In this document: positions 7,008 through 7,461 of the stretch, piece by piece
Layout: each line of letters starts with the position of its first letter
How positions within the stretch are numbered: position 1 is the first letter of the stretch
Assembly: GCA_016200955.1 (NCBI GenBank)
Contig: JACQDU010000160.1
Coordinates: 1 to 7,461 of the forward strand
Length of the DNA: 7,461 nt
Origin: a bacterium
GTDB taxonomy: Bacteria; Planctomycetota; J058; JACQDU01
Direction: 5' to 3'
Translations under genes and position numbers: made by a program
The notes under the pieces: model-generated
What the model saw: the letters and a program-made list of their open reading frames with translations, nothing else
Told to the model about the DNA's origin: nothing
Databases searched by the model: none

Positions 7008-7057
7008 ATGCTTGCACGAATCTCACACAACCGTGGCTAACAGAGTCGGTGCCTCTC

Positions 7058-7087
7058 TTGACAGAGGAGGCGCGGAGTTGCGATTTT
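7058..7087 (+). promoter_or_regulatory. Candidate promoter of the exported-protein gene
   Basis: A perfect TTGACA (7058-7063) is followed after 18 bp by GATTTT (7082-7087), a poor -10 match but part of a rare T-run (7084-7088) in this GC-rich DNA. The -35 box is embedded in the dyad CCTCT...AGAGG (7052-7056 with 7063-7067), which would suit repressor binding. Transcription would begin near 7094 and give a leader of about 100 nt. Confidence 0.35.
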
Positions 7088-7091
7088 TGCA

Positions 7092-7130
7092 GCTCGTCGG
7101 GGTCAACGAGCATTCGCCGATGGCGAATGC
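7092..7130 (+). repeat. Two overlapping inverted repeats in the exported-protein leader
   Basis: The first is GCTCGT (7092-7097) pairing with ACGAGC (7106-7111) across 8 nt. The second is a perfect 9-bp arm GCATTCGCC (7110-7118) pairing with GGCGAATGC (7122-7130) across GAT. They share bases 7110-7111, so full pairing of one shortens the other. The second is the strongest hairpin in the intergenic region. No T-run follows, arguing against a terminator. It may be a leader structure or a palindromic operator. Confidence 0.6.
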
Positions 7131-7181
7131 GGTGCAGGGGAGGGGGCCTTTCTCCTTCCTCACGTCTCGCCCAGGACTCAA

Positions 7182-7187
7182 GAGGAG
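7182..7187 (+). promoter_or_regulatory. Ribosome binding site of the exported-protein gene
   Basis: GAGGAG lies 7 nt before ATG 7195, a strong Shine-Dalgarno match that fixes the start. The segment GAGGAGAA (7182-7189) can pair with TTCTCCTT (7150-7157) upstream with seven Watson-Crick pairs and one G-U pair, which could mask the site. Confidence 0.75.
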
Positions 7188-7194
7188 AACGGAT

Positions 7195-7461
7195 ATGAAG
7201 CTCGCGCGGTACGCGCTCTCGGCCGCCCTGGCGGTGACACTGGTCGTCGGCGTCGCGCACGCCGCCGACCGCGCCAAGGCGGAGAAAGAGCTCAACCAGG
7301 CGATCAAAGAGCTCGCCACGGCCGGACCGAACGACAAGGAGAAGCTCTACGACCGGGTCCGCGTTGCTTGCGAGGAGCTGGTCGAGGACAACTCGAAGGA
7401 CTCGCTCAACATCCTCGTGAACCTCGCCTCGAAGGCGGAGGACAAGGTCCTCTATTACCAG
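7195..7461 (+). CDS. Exported protein of unknown function, 3'-truncated by the window end
   Basis: An open frame of 89 codons runs off the right edge. The start is well supported: ATG 7195 with GAGGAG 7 nt upstream. The N-terminus is a classic Sec signal peptide, with basic residues K2 and R5, a hydrophobic core at about 6-20, and AHA followed by Ala at 21-24, giving probable signal peptidase I cleavage after residue 23. No lipobox cysteine follows, so it is predicted to be periplasmic or secreted rather than a lipoprotein. The mature part seen so far is highly charged and helix-prone (AKAEKELNQAIKELATAG, then DRVRVACEELVEDN and DSLNILVNLASKAEDK). It alternates amphipathic helices in a way that could be the start of a HEAT/TPR-like solenoid. 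That is only an impression from 66 mature residues. I do not recognise the family. The stretch before the gene carries a candidate promoter and several inverted repeats. Confidence 0.85.
   Translation, partial: MKLARYALSAALAVTLVVGVAHAADRAKAEKELNQAIKELATAGPNDKEKLYDRVRVACEELVEDNSKDSLNILVNLASKAEDKVLYYQ

Larger units (their letters stand above)
6908..7194. other. Non-coding region rich in short repeats before the exported-protein gene
   Basis: These 287 bp hold no convincing gene: short open frames on both strands lack family likeness and the G/C third-position bias of the real genes. The base composition is visibly less G/C-skewed than the flanking genes. Within it are several short inverted repeats, a tandem 7-bp repeat, a perfect TTGACA box and an RBS for the next gene, each listed separately. 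A weak hairpin GACGC/GCGTC (6906-6910 with 6919-6923) overlaps the DUF309 stop codon but has no T-run, so I do not call a terminator. Confidence 0.7.

Overview
The window is a GC-rich, gene-dense stretch of bacterial chromosome with five protein genes, two of them cut by the window ends. No tRNA, rRNA, CRISPR array, transposase or phage gene was seen. The strong G/C bias at third codon positions and a PknB-type Ser/Thr kinase fused to WD40 repeats suggest a Planctomycetota-like lineage or another high-GC group rich in such kinases (Acidobacteriota and Myxococcota are alternatives). This is inference from gene style, not a phylogenetic placement.

Layout. (1) Positions 3-1475, plus strand: a sodium/solute symporter (SSS) family permease lacking only its N-terminus. 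(2) Positions 1406-4714, minus strand: a large membrane-anchored Ser/Thr protein kinase. It has an N-terminal kinase domain, one transmembrane helix, a charged helical linker and 14 WD40-like repeats. Its 3' end overlaps the symporter tail by 70 bp, tail to tail. (3) Positions 4773-6203, minus strand: a sigma-54-dependent response regulator (REC, AAA+, Fis-type HTH) just upstream of the kinase in the same direction. A perfect 22-bp palindrome lies between the two conserved coding regions. (4) Positions 6204-6358: divergent intergenic region. (5) Positions 6359-6907, plus strand: a DUF309-family protein. (6) Positions 6908-7194: a non-coding stretch unusually rich in short inverted and direct repeats, with a candidate promoter and a possible RBS-masking hairpin. 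(7) Positions 7195-7461, plus strand: the start of an exported protein of unknown function.

How the genes may work together. The response regulator and kinase are probably co-transcribed. They would pair a two-component-type sigma-54 activator with an envelope-spanning Ser/Thr kinase whose WD40 part would face the periplasm. No histidine kinase is present, so the source of the phosphoryl signal for the regulator is open. The symporter, the DUF309 protein and the exported protein have no evident functional link to this pair.

The points most worth a second look are the 14-blade kinase with near-identical DNA repeats in its blades, the palindrome that bears on the kinase start, the regulator-kinase pairing, and the structured leader before the exported protein.
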